64,000 nt of DNA from assembly GCF_018885305.1 (NCBI RefSeq), contig NZ_CP076544.1, positions 868,001 to 932,000 on the forward strand, given 5' to 3'. Shown one piece after another: positions 15,969 through 24,285 of this stretch. The position numbers and the translations under genes were made by a program. The notes beneath the pieces were generated by a model that ran no database searches, was not told the DNA's origin, and was given only the letters and a program-made list of their open reading frames with translations. Position 1 is the stretch's first letter. Every line of letters begins with the position of its first letter. This DNA is from Curtobacterium sp. L6-1 (GTDB taxonomy: Bacteria; Actinomycetota; Actinomycetes; Actinomycetales; Microbacteriaceae).

Positions 15969-16784
15969 CTACGGCAGCGTCGGCGCCGCCGCCACCAGGG
16001 CGCGCGTGACCTCGTGCGTCGGCGCGTCGAGCAGGGACACCGGGCCCTGCTCGACGATCCGCCCCGCCGACATCACCGCGACGGTGTCGCACAGCCGCTG
16101 GACGACCCCGATGTCGTGCGACACGAGCACGAGCGTCAACCCGAGGTCGTCGACCAGGGAGCGGAACAGGTCGATCACCCGCGCCCGGACCACCACGTCG
16201 AGGGCGCTCATCGGCTCGTCCCCGAACAGGATCCGCGGCCGGTGCACGACGGCGCGGGCGATGGCGATCCGCTGCCGCTGCCCGCCGGAGAACTCGTGCG
16301 GGTACCGGTCGACCGCGTCGCCGGGCAGGTCGACGCGGTCGAGGACGGCGGCCACCATCGCACGGTGGTCGCCCGCGATCCGCAGGGCCCGGAGCGGTTC
16401 CGCGACGATCGCGCCGACGCGCATCCGCGGGTCGAGCGAGGCGACGGGGTCCTGGAACACGATGCCGGTCTCCCGTCGCCACCAGCGCGAGGACGCGGCC
16501 GACGCCCGCGCGTCCACGGGGCGGCCCGCAGCGTGCACGGTGCCGGTGGTTGGGGCCTCCAGTCCGGCCAGCAGGCGGACGAGGGTGGACTTGCCCGACC
16601 CGGACTCGCCGACGATGCCGAGCCGTGCGCCGGGCGCGACCGTCAGGTCGACGCCGTCGACGGCGGTGCGGACGGGGCCGGGCTCGAACGGTCCGCGCCG
16701 GGGGAGTCGGTACGTGCGGCGCAGGTCCGCGCCGACGAGCGCCGCGGCGGCCGTCCCGGGCACGGAGGGCGGGTCCTGGTTCAC
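15969..16784 (-). CDS. Peptide ABC transporter ATPase (DppF/OppF-like)
   Basis: A 271-residue ABC ATPase. Walker A is GESGSGKST near residue 50, Q-loop VFQDPVASLDPRM, signature FSGGQRQR, Walker B ILFGDEPMSALD, and switch His in LVSHDIGVV. It is slightly shorter than usual OppF because the C-terminal Fe-S/oligopeptide tail is absent. The GTG at 16784 overlaps the previous stop by 4 bases. It is the last gene of a five-gene operon (binding protein, two permeases, two ATPases) for uptake of peptides or a similar substrate. Confidence 0.92.
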   Translation of the reverse strand: MNQDPPSVPGTAAAALVGADLRRTYRLPRRGPFEPGPVRTAVDGVDLTVAPGARLGIVGESGSGKSTLVRLLAGLEAPTTGTVHAAGRPVDARASAASSRWWRRETGIVFQDPVASLDPRMRVGAIVAEPLRALRIAGDHRAMVAAVLDRVDLPGDAVDRYPHEFSGGQRQRIAIARAVVHRPRILFGDEPMSALDVVVRARVIDLFRSLVDDLGLTLVLVSHDIGVVQRLCDTVAVMSAGRIVEQGPVSLLDAPTHEVTRALVAAAPTLP

Positions 16785-17743
16785 GGGGTCCTCCTGGCGG
16801 TGGCGCGTGCGGCCTCGACGAGGGCGACGGTCGCCGGGTGGTGGGGTGCGGCGAGCAGGTCGGTGACCAGGCCCTGCTCGACGACGCGGCCGGCCTCGAG
16901 GACGACCGCCGAGTCCGCGATCCGCGACAGCACCGCGAGGTCGTGCGTCACGAAGAGCATCCCCGTCCCCCGGGAGGCGGTGAGCGACTCGAACAGGTCG
17001 AGGATCCGCGCCTGCGTGGTCACGTCGAGCGCCGTGGTCGGCTCGTCCGCGACCAGGAACGCCGGGTCGCCGGCCATCGCCATGGCGATGCAGATGCGCT
17101 GGCGCTGTCCGCCGGAGAGCTGGTGCGGGTACTGGCGGAGGAGCACGTCGGGGTCGGGCAGGCCGACGTCGCGGGCGAGGCCGACGGCCGCCTCCGCCGC
17201 GGCACGACGGTCGAGGCCGCGGTGCAGTCGGAGGGGCTCGGCGATCTGCCGTCCGACCCGGCGGAGCGGGTCGAGCGCGGTGCCGGGCTCCTGGAACACC
17301 ATGCCGATCGCGGCGCCGCGGGTGCGCGCGCGCTCGCGGTCGGGCAGGCCGACCAGTTCGCGGCCGTCTAGGCGGATGCTGCCGGTCACGGTCGCACCGG
17401 CAGGTTCCAGGCCCATCAGGGCCAGGGAGGTCAGGGACTTGCCGGACCCGGAGGCGCCGATCACGCCGACACGGCGGCCGGGAGGCACAGCGAACGTCAC
17501 GTCGTCGAGCACCGTCCGTCCCGCGATGCGGACCGTCAGGCCGCGGACGTCGAGGCCTCGCGGGGTGTCGGTCCCACCGGGAGCGCTCGCGTCGGTAGCG
17601 GGGGCGGCTGGCCCGGGCACGGTCGCGTCGGTCGTACGGGCGGCTGGCCCGGGGTCGGTCGGGTCGGTCGTACGGGCGGCTGGCCCGGGGTCGGTCGGGT
17701 CGGTCGTACGGGCGGCTGGCCCGGGGTCGGTCGGGTCGGTCAT
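16781..17743 (-). CDS. Peptide ABC transporter ATPase (DppD/OppD-like) with N-terminal tandem repeat
   Basis: A 320-residue ABC ATPase whose first ~50 residues are near-perfect copies of a 12-residue unit (TTDPTDPGPAAR), encoded by 36-bp DNA repeats. The ATPase proper starts around residue 63: GASGSGKS (Walker A), VFQEPGTALDPL, LSGGQRQR, FLVADEPTTALD, LFVTHDLAVL. OppD-type ATPases normally begin right before the first strand, so the repeat tail is an extension of unknown role. The ATG at 17743 overlaps the permease stop (ATGA). Confidence 0.92.
   Translation of the reverse strand: MTDPTDPGPAARTTDPTDPGPAARTTDPTDPGPAARTTDATVPGPAAPATDASAPGGTDTPRGLDVRGLTVRIAGRTVLDDVTFAVPPGRRVGVIGASGSGKSLTSLALMGLEPAGATVTGSIRLDGRELVGLPDRERARTRGAAIGMVFQEPGTALDPLRRVGRQIAEPLRLHRGLDRRAAAEAAVGLARDVGLPDPDVLLRQYPHQLSGGQRQRICIAMAMAGDPAFLVADEPTTALDVTTQARILDLFESLTASRGTGMLFVTHDLAVLSRIADSAVVLEAGRVVEQGLVTDLLAAPHHPATVALVEAARATARRTP
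17595..17738. repeat. 36-bp in-frame tandem repeat (3 near-identical + 1 diverged unit)
   Basis: Units start at 17595 (diverged), 17631, 17667 and 17703. The last three are essentially identical over 36 bp. Since 36 is divisible by three, gain or loss of units would change the length of the DppD-like N-terminus without breaking it. Right next to it, 17756-17780 is a GGTGCC hexamer run encoding the Thr-Gly tail of the permease. Confidence 0.85.
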
Positions 17744-18678
17744 GCGATCCCCTCGGTGCCGGTGCCGGTGCCGGTGCCGGTGAGGCGGGCGCCGGAGTCA
17801 GGGCCGGTGTCGGCGCCGCGCGGTTCGCCGGCGCCACGGCCCGCGCCCCGTCCTCGCGTCAGCCGCGGATCGGTGGCGTCCCGCACCGCGTCCCCGAGCA
17901 GCGACAGCGCCGCCACGACGAGCGCGATGGCGGCACCCGGCCACGTCGCACTCCACGGGTGCACGCCGATGTACGTCTGCAGGTCGGAGAGCAGGCGGCC
18001 CCACGAGGCGGTGCCCGCGTCGGCGCCGTAGCCCAGGTAGGACAGGCCGGCCTCAGCGAGGACCGCGGTCGCCATCGCGAGCGACAGCTGCACGGTGAAC
18101 AGCGGCGCCGCGTTCGGCACGAGGTGACGGAACAGCACGCCCGCCGGCCCGACCCCGGACGCCCGTGCGGCGACGACGTAGTCGCTCCGCGCGATGCGTC
18201 GGATCTCCCCGCGGGCAACACGTGCGATCGTCACTCCGAACGCCAGCCCGACGGACACGACGACGACCCCGAGCGAGCCGCCGTACACCGCGGTCAGCAG
18301 CATCGCGGTGAGCAGGGTCGGGAAGGCGACGAGCACGTCGAGCAGCACGGCGGTGGTCTCGCGCACCCACCGTGCGGTCAGTGAGCCGACGGCGGTGAGG
18401 AGGATGCCGACGACGCTCGCGATGACCCCGGACCCCACGGCGACGAGGACGGTCGTGCGGGTGCCGGCGAGCAGGTAGCTGGCGATGTCCCGGCCGACCG
18501 CGTCGGTGCCGAACCAGTGCGCGGCACCCGGCCGCTCCCACTGCGCGAAGGGGTCGGTGCGGAACGGGTCCTGCGGCGTCCAGACGAGCGAGACGCCGGC
18601 GAGGACGAGGAGCAGCCCGAGGACGACCACGGCGAAGAGCCCGGTCGGGGTGGCGAGCAGACGACGGAGGACGGTCAC
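17740..18678 (-). CDS. Peptide ABC transporter permease (DppC/OppC-like)
   Basis: A 312-residue membrane protein with about six helices. HWFGTDAVGRDIASYLLAGTRTTVLVA is the conserved early block of DppC permeases. The ATPase-contacting EAA loop reads VVAARASGVGPAGVLFRHLVPNA. The last ~40 residues are a low-complexity tail of Gly/Asp and Thr-Gly repeats that extends beyond the normal end of the family. GTG start at 18678 within the stop of the upstream permease. Confidence 0.9.
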   Translation of the reverse strand: MTVLRRLLATPTGLFAVVVLGLLLVLAGVSLVWTPQDPFRTDPFAQWERPGAAHWFGTDAVGRDIASYLLAGTRTTVLVAVGSGVIASVVGILLTAVGSLTARWVRETTAVLLDVLVAFPTLLTAMLLTAVYGGSLGVVVVSVGLAFGVTIARVARGEIRRIARSDYVVAARASGVGPAGVLFRHLVPNAAPLFTVQLSLAMATAVLAEAGLSYLGYGADAGTASWGRLLSDLQTYIGVHPWSATWPGAAIALVVAALSLLGDAVRDATDPRLTRGRGAGRGAGEPRGADTGPDSGARLTGTGTGTGTEGIA

Positions 18679-19628
18679 GAGGCCGCCTCCCGCTGCCGGG
18701 GGTCGAGCAGCCGGTGGAGCACGTCGACGGCGAACCCGACGAGCAGCACGAGACCGGTCAGCACGAGGAGCTCGGACTGCACCTTCGTGATGTCCCGGCG
18801 CCCGACGTCGGCCACGAGCATCCGCCCGACCCCGGGCAGCGAGAACAGCTGCTCGACGACGACGGCCCCGACCAGGAGCCCGGCGATCTGCACGCCCAGC
18901 ACGGCGAGCACCGTGAGGGCCACGCTCGGCAGGCCGTGGCGGAGGAGCGCCCGGTTCCGCGACAGGCCGACGGCCGCGGCGGTACGGAGGTGGTCGGCGC
19001 CGAGGACGGAGAGCGTGGCCGACCGGGTGAAGCGCAGGATGACGGCACCCTCGACCGCGCCGATCGTCAGTGCGGGCAGGACGAGTGCGGCGAACGCCCG
19101 GTCCGGGGTCCGCCAGCCGTCGAGGGGGAAACCCTGCACCGGGAGCCAGTGCAGCGTCACGGCGAACAGCGCGACGAGCAGCATGCCCGCCCACACCACC
19201 GGAACCGCGGCGACCGCCTGGGCCGCGAACGAGATGACCGCCCCGCCGGGTCGGCGACGGAGCACCGCGGCGAGCACCCCGAGCGGCACCCCGATGACGA
19301 GGGCTGCGGCGAGGGACATCCCGGCCAGGGGCAGCGTCACGGCGAGCTTCTGCGCGATCTCGGGTGCGACCGGTCCGCGCGTGACGAGCGAGGTGCCGAG
19401 GTCGCCGCGGAACAGTCCGCCGATCCAGTCCAGGTACTGCAGGACGACCGGCCGGTCCAGCCCGAGCTGCTCGCGGAGGGCGGCGACCTGGGCGGGCGTC
19501 GCCTCGGCACCGGCGACGACCTGCGCGACGTCGCCCGGGAGCACCCGCAGCGTGGCGAAGACGATGAGGCTCGCCACGAGCAGGCCGACGGCGAGCAGGA
19601 ACACCCGCCCGACGAGGAATCGGGTCAC
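18675..19628 (-). CDS. Peptide ABC transporter permease (DppB/OppB-like)
   Basis: A 317-residue permease. It begins with a hydrophobic helix and the characteristic FATLRVLPGD, then the LREQLGLDRPVVLQYLDWIGGLFRGDLGTS block of DppB. The EAA loop is LRTAAAVGLSRNRALLRHGLPS. It forms the channel with the DppC-like partner. ATG at 19628, 9 bases after the binding-protein stop; it overlaps the next gene by 4 bases. Confidence 0.9.
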   Translation of the reverse strand: MTRFLVGRVFLLAVGLLVASLIVFATLRVLPGDVAQVVAGAEATPAQVAALREQLGLDRPVVLQYLDWIGGLFRGDLGTSLVTRGPVAPEIAQKLAVTLPLAGMSLAAALVIGVPLGVLAAVLRRRPGGAVISFAAQAVAAVPVVWAGMLLVALFAVTLHWLPVQGFPLDGWRTPDRAFAALVLPALTIGAVEGAVILRFTRSATLSVLGADHLRTAAAVGLSRNRALLRHGLPSVALTVLAVLGVQIAGLLVGAVVVEQLFSLPGVGRMLVADVGRRDITKVQSELLVLTGLVLLVGFAVDVLHRLLDPRQREAAS

Positions 19629-19637
19629 GGTGCGATG

Positions 19638-21137
19638 CTACGAGACGGCGAGGTCCGCTAGGTCCAGCCGGGTGGTGGTGCTGTCGAACGGGAAGCCGGT
19701 GACACCGTCGCGGACCGCGGTCGTCGTGGTGGCCGTGTACAGCCACTCGGCAGCGGCGTCCTGGCTGACGATCGCCGCGGCACGCTGCAGGGCCTGGACC
19801 TTCTCGTCCTCGTCGGTGGTGGCGATCGACGCGGCGTACAGACGCTGCACCTGGGGGTTGTCGTACCCGAAGTAGTAGTCCGGGTCCGCCCAGTTGCCGA
19901 AGTCCCGCGCCTCGGTGTGGTTGACCATGCTCAGGTCGAAGTCCTTCTTCGTGAAGACGGTGTCGAGCCAGGTCGCGAAGTCCACCCGCTGCACCTTCAG
20001 GGTGATCCCCACGTCGGCCAGCTCCGAGGTGAGGACGTCACCGATCGCGGTCGGGTACACGTTGGCGTAGGTGAGGGTCAGCGTCGGCTTCCCGACGCCG
20101 GCCTGCCGCAGGAGCTTCCGCGCGGCGGACGGGTCGTACGGGTCGACGTCGGTCAGGTCCTGGTAGCCCGGGTCGAGCGCCGGGATCGGGCCGCCCTGCT
20201 CGACACCGCCGCCACCGACCGCCTTGATGACGGCCTTCGGGTCGATCGCCTGGCGGATCGCCTTGCGGACCCGCACGTCGTCGAAGGGCGCCTTCGCGTC
20301 GTTGAACGCGAGCGTGTACTTGTCCGTCGTCTTGCCGGTGTGCAGCGTGATGCCGGAGGCGTTCTGCAGCTGGCTCTTCAGCGTGCCGTCGACCGCGGTC
20401 TCGACGTCGAGGTCGCCGCCGGCCATCGCGTTCACGGCCGTCGACGGATCGGTGATGTAGCGGAAGACGACCTCGGCGACCTTCGCCTTCGTGCCCCAGT
20501 AGTCCGGGTTGCGCGAGAAGGTCAGCGAGTCGCCCTGCTTCCAGCTCGAGACCTCGAAGGGGCCGGTGCCGTTGGCGGTCTTCGTGCGGTCGTTGTCGGC
20601 GCCCTGCTCGAGGACCAGGCCGGCTCGTCCCGTCAGGTTCCAGAGCAGGTCGGAGTCGGGCTTCGTCAAGGTGATCCGGACCCGGTCGTCCCCGGACGCC
20701 TCGATCGTGTCGACGGCGGCGAGCTTGTCGGAGTCGACGTAGGAGTCGAGGGTCTTCGCGTCCCGCAGCGACCAGACGACGTCGTCCGCGGTGACCGGTT
20801 CGCCGTCCTGGAACGAGGTGCCGTCGCGCAGCGTGAACGTGTAGGTCAGCCCGTCGTCCGACACCTCGTGCGACGAGGCCAGGACGTCGCGGATCTCGCC
20901 GTCCGGGGTGCGCCCGACGAGTCCCTGGTAGACGTTGTCGATGAGCACCTGGTCGAGGGCGTTCCCGGACTGGGTCCGGATGTCCAGGCTCGTCGGTTCG
21001 AGCACGAGACCGACCCGGACCGTCGCGTCGGCACCGCCGCGGGTGTCGTCGGAGCCGCCGGAGCAGCCGGCCAGGGCGACCGAGGTCGCCACGGCGAGGG
21101 CTGCCGCGGCCAGGGCGGTGCGGTGGAGCGGACGCAT
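19638..21137 (-). CDS. Peptide/nickel-type ABC transporter substrate-binding lipoprotein (SBP family 5)
   Basis: A 499-residue lipoprotein. The signal peptide ends in the lipobox LAGC near residue 24, followed by a Gly/Ser/Asp linker. Family-5 blocks include EPTSLDIRTQSGNALDQVLIDNVYQGL, YTFTLRDGTSFQDGEPVTADDVVWS, NGTGPFEV and VRKAIRQAIDPKAV. It captures the substrate outside the membrane for the permease and ATPase genes that follow. As first gene of the operon it likely carries the promoter in the 110-nt gap upstream; no clear element is visible there. ATG 21137 has GGAAGGAA upstream. Confidence 0.93.
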   Translation of the reverse strand: MRPLHRTALAAAALAVATSVALAGCSGGSDDTRGGADATVRVGLVLEPTSLDIRTQSGNALDQVLIDNVYQGLVGRTPDGEIRDVLASSHEVSDDGLTYTFTLRDGTSFQDGEPVTADDVVWSLRDAKTLDSYVDSDKLAAVDTIEASGDDRVRITLTKPDSDLLWNLTGRAGLVLEQGADNDRTKTANGTGPFEVSSWKQGDSLTFSRNPDYWGTKAKVAEVVFRYITDPSTAVNAMAGGDLDVETAVDGTLKSQLQNASGITLHTGKTTDKYTLAFNDAKAPFDDVRVRKAIRQAIDPKAVIKAVGGGGVEQGGPIPALDPGYQDLTDVDPYDPSAARKLLRQAGVGKPTLTLTYANVYPTAIGDVLTSELADVGITLKVQRVDFATWLDTVFTKKDFDLSMVNHTEARDFGNWADPDYYFGYDNPQVQRLYAASIATTDEDEKVQALQRAAAIVSQDAAAEWLYTATTTTAVRDGVTGFPFDSTTTRLDLADLAVS

Positions 21138-21247
21138 GCAGGGTTCCTTCCCGGAGCCGACCCACGACGGGGCGGAACGAGGGCGGCGCGACGACGGTCG
21201 TCAGCGGCGCTCGGACGAGGCTACCGGGCGACGCGGGCCGGACGGTG

Positions 21248-22201
21248 TCAGGTCTCGGACGAAGTCGCGGGGGGTTCTTCGACGCTGTCCAACAAACCGT
21301 GCGTCGTCGCCCAGTCCCGGATCGCGGCGGCGAGGTCGAGCGGCGCCTGCGTCTGCACCGCGTGCCGCGACGTCACGGTGACGATGGTGGCGTCCGGCAG
21401 GCGTTCGGCGAAGGACTGGTGCAGCTTCGGGGAGACGTACCCGCGGTCGCCGCGGACGAGGAGCAGCGGCACGTCGAGCTGCTCCAGGTCCGGCCAGGCG
21501 TCCGCGAACCGACCGACCGAGGCCGTCCGTCCGGCGCCGAGGTGCGGGAAGTGGTGGCGGCGCACGAGTCGGCCGTCCTCGCCGAGGCGGGTGGTGTGCC
21601 GGGCCTCGCGGAGGAGTGCCGGCCGGTCGTCGCCGACGCGGGCGGCGACCGCCCGTTCGACGACCTCGTCCAGGGTCGCGAACGGCTCCTCGGCCTCCAG
21701 CGCCCGCGCGATCCGGTCGACGGCGCGCTGGGCGAAGTCCGGCGACATGTCGACGAGCACGAGTCCGGTCACCCGCTCCGGCGCGAGGGCGGTCAGCCGG
21801 GCGGAGAGGATCGCGCCGAGCGAGTGCCCGACCACCAGCCCGGGTGGCACGTCGAGGGCGTCGAGCGCGCCGAGGACGGTGGGCGCGGTCACCGCGGCGG
21901 CGTAGTCGGCGTCGTCCCGCCACCCGGACCGTCCGTGACCGGGCAGGTCGAGGGCGACCGCCGGCTCGTCGACCGCGATCGCGGTCTGGTCGAAGCTGTG
22001 CGCGTCGATGCCGAGCCCGTGCAGGTAGGTGATCCGGGCCTCCCGGCCGGTCGGCGGGTCGGTCCGCGACCAGCGGATCGCGGACACGTCGCCGCCGTCG
22101 GCGGTGCGGACCACCTGCCGGGAGGCCCGGAGCGGCTCCGTCACGCCGCTCGCGGCGGCCAGGGCGGGGACGTCGGCGAATTCGTCATCGTGGTCGGACA
22201 C
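21248..22201 (-). CDS. Alpha/beta-fold hydrolase
   Basis: A 317-residue hydrolase. YLHGLGIDAHSFD forms the oxyanion region, VVGHSLGAILS the nucleophile elbow (Ser), LLLVRGDRGYVSP carries the acidic residue and a late SRHAVQTQAP the His. These place it with lactonase/epoxide-hydrolase style proteins, but no substrate can be named. GTG 22201 is the chosen start. It is divergent from the siderophore-reductase gene; a 24-bp tandem repeat lies directly upstream. Confidence 0.82.
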   Translation of the reverse strand: MSDHDDEFADVPALAAASGVTEPLRASRQVVRTADGGDVSAIRWSRTDPPTGREARITYLHGLGIDAHSFDQTAIAVDEPAVALDLPGHGRSGWRDDADYAAAVTAPTVLGALDALDVPPGLVVGHSLGAILSARLTALAPERVTGLVLVDMSPDFAQRAVDRIARALEAEEPFATLDEVVERAVAARVGDDRPALLREARHTTRLGEDGRLVRRHHFPHLGAGRTASVGRFADAWPDLEQLDVPLLLVRGDRGYVSPKLHQSFAERLPDATIVTVTSRHAVQTQAPLDLAAAIRDWATTHGLLDSVEEPPATSSET

Positions 22202-22208
22202 CCGCCCA

Positions 22209-22303
22209 GTGTCGCAGCCCGTCGGTGTGGCGGCGTCGCAGCCCGGCGGTGTCGCAGTGTCGCAGCCCGTCGGCGCTCAGCGTCGCAGCCGGGCGGTGGC
22301 GCC
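22209..22303. repeat. 24-bp tandem repeat (four units)
   Basis: Units start at 22209, 22233, 22257 and 22280, each beginning G(T/C)GTCGCAGCC(C/G)G. Spacings are 24, 24 and 23. The array fills the 5' region of the hydrolase gene and stops about 55 bases before the iron box of the next gene. Confidence 0.75.
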
Positions 22304-22357
22304 ACGTGCGGTCGCGCGCTCCCGATCCGGTGGCCGCGCCGGCCCGTCCTTCCGCCC

Positions 22358-22376
22358 TTAGGTTAGGCATGCCATA
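22358..22376 (+). promoter_or_regulatory. DtxR/IdeR-like iron box
   Basis: TTAGGTTAGGCATGCCATA matches the left half of the DtxR/IdeR consensus (TTAGGTTAGGCTAACCTAA) over 11 bases, with a partly conserved right half. It overlaps a -10-like CATACT (22373-22378) that begins 12 nt before the GTG at 22385. Iron-loaded DtxR would therefore block the promoter of the siderophore-reductase and ATPase genes. Confidence 0.75.
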
Positions 22377-22384
22377 CTCGAGGT

Positions 22385-23302
22385 GTGGCAGCCCGGTACC
22401 GCGTCTTCTCCGTCCGCGTGGCGGCCGTCACCTCGCTCACCCCGCACTTCGTCCGGGTGACGCTCACCGGCGACGAGCTCGCCGACTTCTCCGCCGTCGG
22501 CCTCGACCAGCGCATCAAGGTGCTGCTGCCGCTCGACGGCCACGGCTTCTCGGACCTGCCGGAGGGCGAGGACTGGTTCGCCGCCTGGCGTGCGCTGCCG
22601 GATGCGACCCGCAACCCGATCCGCACGTACACGGTCCGCTCGTTCCGCCCGGACGCCCACGAGCTCGACATCGACTTCGTCGCCCACGGCGACGCCGGAC
22701 CGGCCTCGCGCTGGGTGTCGGCGTGCCGCGTCGGCGACGAGCTGCGCATCGTGGGGCCGCGCGTGCCGGAGTCCCCGGAGGACCTGCCGTCCGGTGCCGC
22801 CGAGTTCGCCCCGGGCTCCGCGAACCGGATCCTGCTCGCCGGCGACGAGACCGCGGCGCCGGCGATCTGCGCGATCCTCGAGGCGCTGGACGTCTCCGCG
22901 GTCGGCCACGTCTTCATCGAGGTCCCGACCGACGCCGACCGGCTGCCGGTGTCCGCTCCGGCCGGGGTCGAGGTCCGCTGGATCGCCCGGAACGGCGCCT
23001 CGCACGGCGTCCGGATGACCGACCACGTGCAGGCGTGGGCGTCGGCGGTCGCACCGGTGACGGGTTCCACCACCGTCGCCGGGGCGGGTCACCCCGCCGT
23101 CGAGCTCGCGGACGTCGACGTCGACCAGCAGGTGCTGTGGGACGTGCCGCGCGAGGACGACGACCTGCCCGTGTACGCCTGGATCGCGGGGGAGGCCGGC
23201 TGTGTGAAGGAACTGCGCCGGCACCTCGTCCGCGGGGTCGGCCTCGAGCGCAAGCAGGTCGCGTTCATGGGGTACTGGCGGCACGGCAAGGCGGAGTGTT
23301 GA
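22385..23302 (+). CDS. Siderophore-interacting protein (FAD-dependent ferric-siderophore reductase)
   Basis: A 305-residue SIP-family flavoprotein (ViuB/YqjH type). The FAD-binding barrel contains TPHFVRVTLTGDEL and the flavin motif RTYTVRSF. The C-terminal part has LLAGDETAAPAICAILE, typical of the NAD(P)H-binding side, and ends with the family signature IAGEAG..K.LRRHLV..... and KQVAFMGYWRHGKAE. It reduces Fe3+-siderophore in the cytoplasm to release Fe2+. GTG 22385 is supported by the leaderless-type spacing, and the iron box above fits its role. Confidence 0.93.
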   Translation: MAARYRVFSVRVAAVTSLTPHFVRVTLTGDELADFSAVGLDQRIKVLLPLDGHGFSDLPEGEDWFAAWRALPDATRNPIRTYTVRSFRPDAHELDIDFVAHGDAGPASRWVSACRVGDELRIVGPRVPESPEDLPSGAAEFAPGSANRILLAGDETAAPAICAILEALDVSAVGHVFIEVPTDADRLPVSAPAGVEVRWIARNGASHGVRMTDHVQAWASAVAPVTGSTTVAGAGHPAVELADVDVDQQVLWDVPREDDDLPVYAWIAGEAGCVKELRRHLVRGVGLERKQVAFMGYWRHGKAEC

Positions 23303-24129
23303 CCCCTGCCGGCACCGGTCGTGGTTCGGTCCTGACGCCCGAGGCGCCGCTCACGGCACTCGGCGCCCGCGGTCTGCGCCTGGGCTACGACGACCGGGTC
23401 GTGGTCGACGGTCTCGACGTCGACGTGCCGGACGGTGAACTGACGGTCATCGTCGGTCCGAACGCGTGCGGCAAGTCGACGCTCCTCCGGGCCCTGGCAC
23501 GGACGCTCGCGCCCAGCGCGGGCACCGTGTACCTGGACGGACGGCCGATCGGCTCGTACCGCCCGAAGGCCGTCGCCCGGCGGGTCGCGATGCTCCCGCA
23601 GACGCCGATCGCGCCCGACGGCATCACCGTCCGCGACCTGGTCTCCCGGGGCCGGTTCCCGCACCAGGACCTCCTGCACCCGTCCAGCGGGACGGACCGG
23701 CAGGTGGTGCAGGCGGCGCTCGCGCAGACGGACGTCGTCGAACTCGCCGACCGTGGCGTCGACGAGCTGTCGGGGGGCCAGCGGCAGCGGGTGTGGATCG
23801 CGATGGTGCTGGCGCAGGAGACCGACATCGTGCTGCTCGACGAGCCCACGACGTTCCTCGACATCGCCCACCAGTACGACGTGCTCGAACTCGCGTCGGC
23901 CCTGCACGTGGCCGGGCGGACGGTCGTCGCGGTGCTGCACGACCTGAACCAGGCGGCCCGGTACGCGACGCACATGATCGCGATGCGGGACGGCGTCATC
24001 GTGGCGCAGGGGCCGCCGGAGTCGGTCGTGACGGCGTCGCTCGTCGAGGACGTCTTCGGCTTGCCGTGCGTGGTCGTGCCCGACCCGGAGACGGGTACGC
24101 CGCTCGTCGTCCCGCGCCGGGCGCGCTGA
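23296..24129 (+). CDS. Iron-siderophore ABC transporter ATPase (FecE/FepC-like)
   Basis: A 277-residue ATPase. Walker A is GPNACGKST, a variant typical for iron-siderophore importers. Then VAMLPQTPIAPDGITVRDLVSRGRFPHQ, signature LSGGQRQRVWIAM, Walker B DIVLLDEPTTFLDIAHQ and switch AVLHDLNQA. It energises siderophore uptake. The start is either GTG 23296 or TTG 23299, both overlapping the stop of the reductase gene, so the pair is coupled. No permease or binding-protein gene follows, so partners must lie elsewhere. Confidence 0.9.
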   Translation: MLTPAGTGRGSVLTPEAPLTALGARGLRLGYDDRVVVDGLDVDVPDGELTVIVGPNACGKSTLLRALARTLAPSAGTVYLDGRPIGSYRPKAVARRVAMLPQTPIAPDGITVRDLVSRGRFPHQDLLHPSSGTDRQVVQAALAQTDVVELADRGVDELSGGQRQRVWIAMVLAQETDIVLLDEPTTFLDIAHQYDVLELASALHVAGRTVVAVLHDLNQAARYATHMIAMRDGVIVAQGPPESVVTASLVEDVFGLPCVVVPDPETGTPLVVPRRAR

Positions 24130-24152
24130 GCCCACCGAACCCCTCGGCAGCC

Positions 24153-24208
24153 GGTCCGCTGGTCCGCTGGTCCGCCGGTCCGCTGGTCCGACGGTCCGAC
24201 GGTCCGCT
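24153..24208. repeat. 8-bp tandem repeat (GGTCCGCT x7)
   Basis: Seven head-to-tail units of GGTCCGCT or its variants GGTCCGCC and GGTCCGAC, starting at 24153 and ending at 24208, 23 bases after the ATPase stop. It lies between convergent genes and is non-coding. Confidence 0.85.
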
Positions 24209-24285
24209 GAACGGCGTCGCCGCCCCGTGGGCTGCGGTCCCGCCGACCTGCCGGCTCCGCACCCGGCAGGACACCTGTCACCCGG

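Noticed and set aside
15270..17783. Long plus-strand frame through the amidase end, repeats and transporter genes
   Set aside because: It runs through non-coding repeats and antisense to two clear ABC ATPases; it is open only because stop codons are rare at this GC content.
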